Shown piece by piece: positions 63,874 to 64,000 of a DNA stretch of 64,000 nt (its first letter is position 1; each line of letters opens with the position of its first letter). The notes under the pieces are model-generated. The model worked only from the letters and a program-made list of their open reading frames with translations, ran no database searches and was not told the DNA's origin. The stretch comes from Closterium sp. Naga37s-1. Lineage: Eukaryota > Streptophyta > Zygnematophyceae > Desmidiales > Closteriaceae. Location of the stretch: the NCBI GenBank assembly GCA_947471745.1, contig CANJKZ010000177.1:1-64000 (forward strand). Direction: 5' to 3'. Both the position numbers and the translations under genes were made by a program.

Positions 63874-64000
63874 CCCTATGAAAATCAACTCATTTGCCCA
63901 AGGTTTGCTATGGTTTTGGAGCATTGTTCTGCTGCTGTCTGGGTTATTCTCTGCAGAATTGCCTGCAATCAGGTTGCAAGTGAAATCACCCACTTCTACT
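63874..64000 (+). repeat. Partial satellite monomer at right edge
   Basis: The first 127 bases of a monomer with GCTGCTGTC, CTCTGCAG and GTGAAATC, cut by the window end within arm B. The array continues to the right. Confidence 0.95.

Larger units (their letters stand above)
1..64000 (+). repeat. 181-bp tandem satellite array, 352 full monomers
   Basis: The window is a continuous head-to-tail array of a 181-bp unit. I number the monomer from the CCCTATG that opens it: CCCTATGAAAATC, CATTTGCCCAAGG, GGTTTTGGAGCATTG, GTCTGGGTTATTC, GAATTGCCTGCAATC, GGTTGCAAGTG, ATCACCCACTTCTAC, TTGGGCAAATGATC, TTTTCATAGGGG and ACACCTATTCC follow in order in each copy. Monomer starts fall at 78, 4983, 5164, 13329 and so on to 63874, and all are in one orientation. 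Composition is about 44% GC with no CpG in the consensus. Types differ by roughly 3-6%, while corresponding HOR copies look nearly identical. I see no interruption by other sequence. Satellites of 150-190 bp with HORs are typical of eukaryotic centromeres and pericentromeres. That role is inferred here, not shown. The family is not one I recognise. Confidence 0.98.

Noticed and set aside
1..64000. CRISPR-like array.
   Set aside because: The whole 181-bp unit is repeated without unique spacers, and no cas gene is present.
1..64000. Telomere-like CCCTAA in GACCCTAATC.
   Set aside because: Only one hexamer per monomer, in a fixed satellite context and changed to GACGCTAATC in class 2. Not a telomeric tract.
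1..64000. tRNA, rRNA, transposon or retroelement remnants.
   Set aside because: No sequence outside the 181-bp unit is present, and the unit shows no tRNA-like arms, terminal repeats, target-site duplications or polymerase motifs.
1..64000. Naming the family as the Citrus 181-bp satellite or a sturgeon PstI satellite from unit length or the CTGCAG site.
   Set aside because: Length and a common restriction site are not enough, and I cannot confirm sequence identity without a search.

Overview
The whole 64 kb window is one uninterrupted head-to-tail satellite DNA array with a 181-bp monomer, all copies in the same orientation. It holds 352 complete monomers (78-63873) and a partial copy at each edge. 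I see no gene, RNA gene, transposon, unique spacer or inversion. A satellite array of this size with higher-order repeats (HORs, multi-monomer units that are themselves repeated) points to a eukaryotic chromosome, most likely centromeric or pericentromeric heterochromatin. The monomer is about 44% GC, its consensus has no CpG, and 181 bp is close to one nucleosome repeat. I do not recognise the family and cannot name the organism.

Layout. The left part (78-23121, 127 monomers) is built mainly from two monomer classes that differ at about seven positions. From 23122 on (225 complete monomers to 63873), further monomer types appear, marked by changes such as GGATCCTC, GATCGTATTTT, CAACGTTT, GTAAAATC and CTATTAAAG. 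These are arranged in HORs whose length changes along the array: hexamers at 23122-26378 and 30731-32904, heptamers at 35439-37972, trimers at 43768-45397, octamers at 45579-49926, and a long hexamer-based stretch at 52099-62423.

Two features stand out. First, each monomer carries a dyad: 29-bp inverted arms matching at 27 of 29 positions, which could pair across a 27-nt or a 96-nt loop. Second, nearly every departure from 181 bp is a single-base insertion or deletion exactly at a position where monomer types differ. The insertions contain both alleles side by side and the deletions contain neither. My hand list has 97 inserted and 13 deleted bases, net +84, which equals the excess length over 350 monomers (78 to 63511). 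This looks like a consensus error from noisy long reads rather than biology, and it matters for anyone using this assembly.

Open reading frames of about 104 codons recur every 181 bp on the plus strand, and 72-codon ones recur on the minus strand. They follow from the repeat phase (181 = 3x60+1) and are not annotated as genes.
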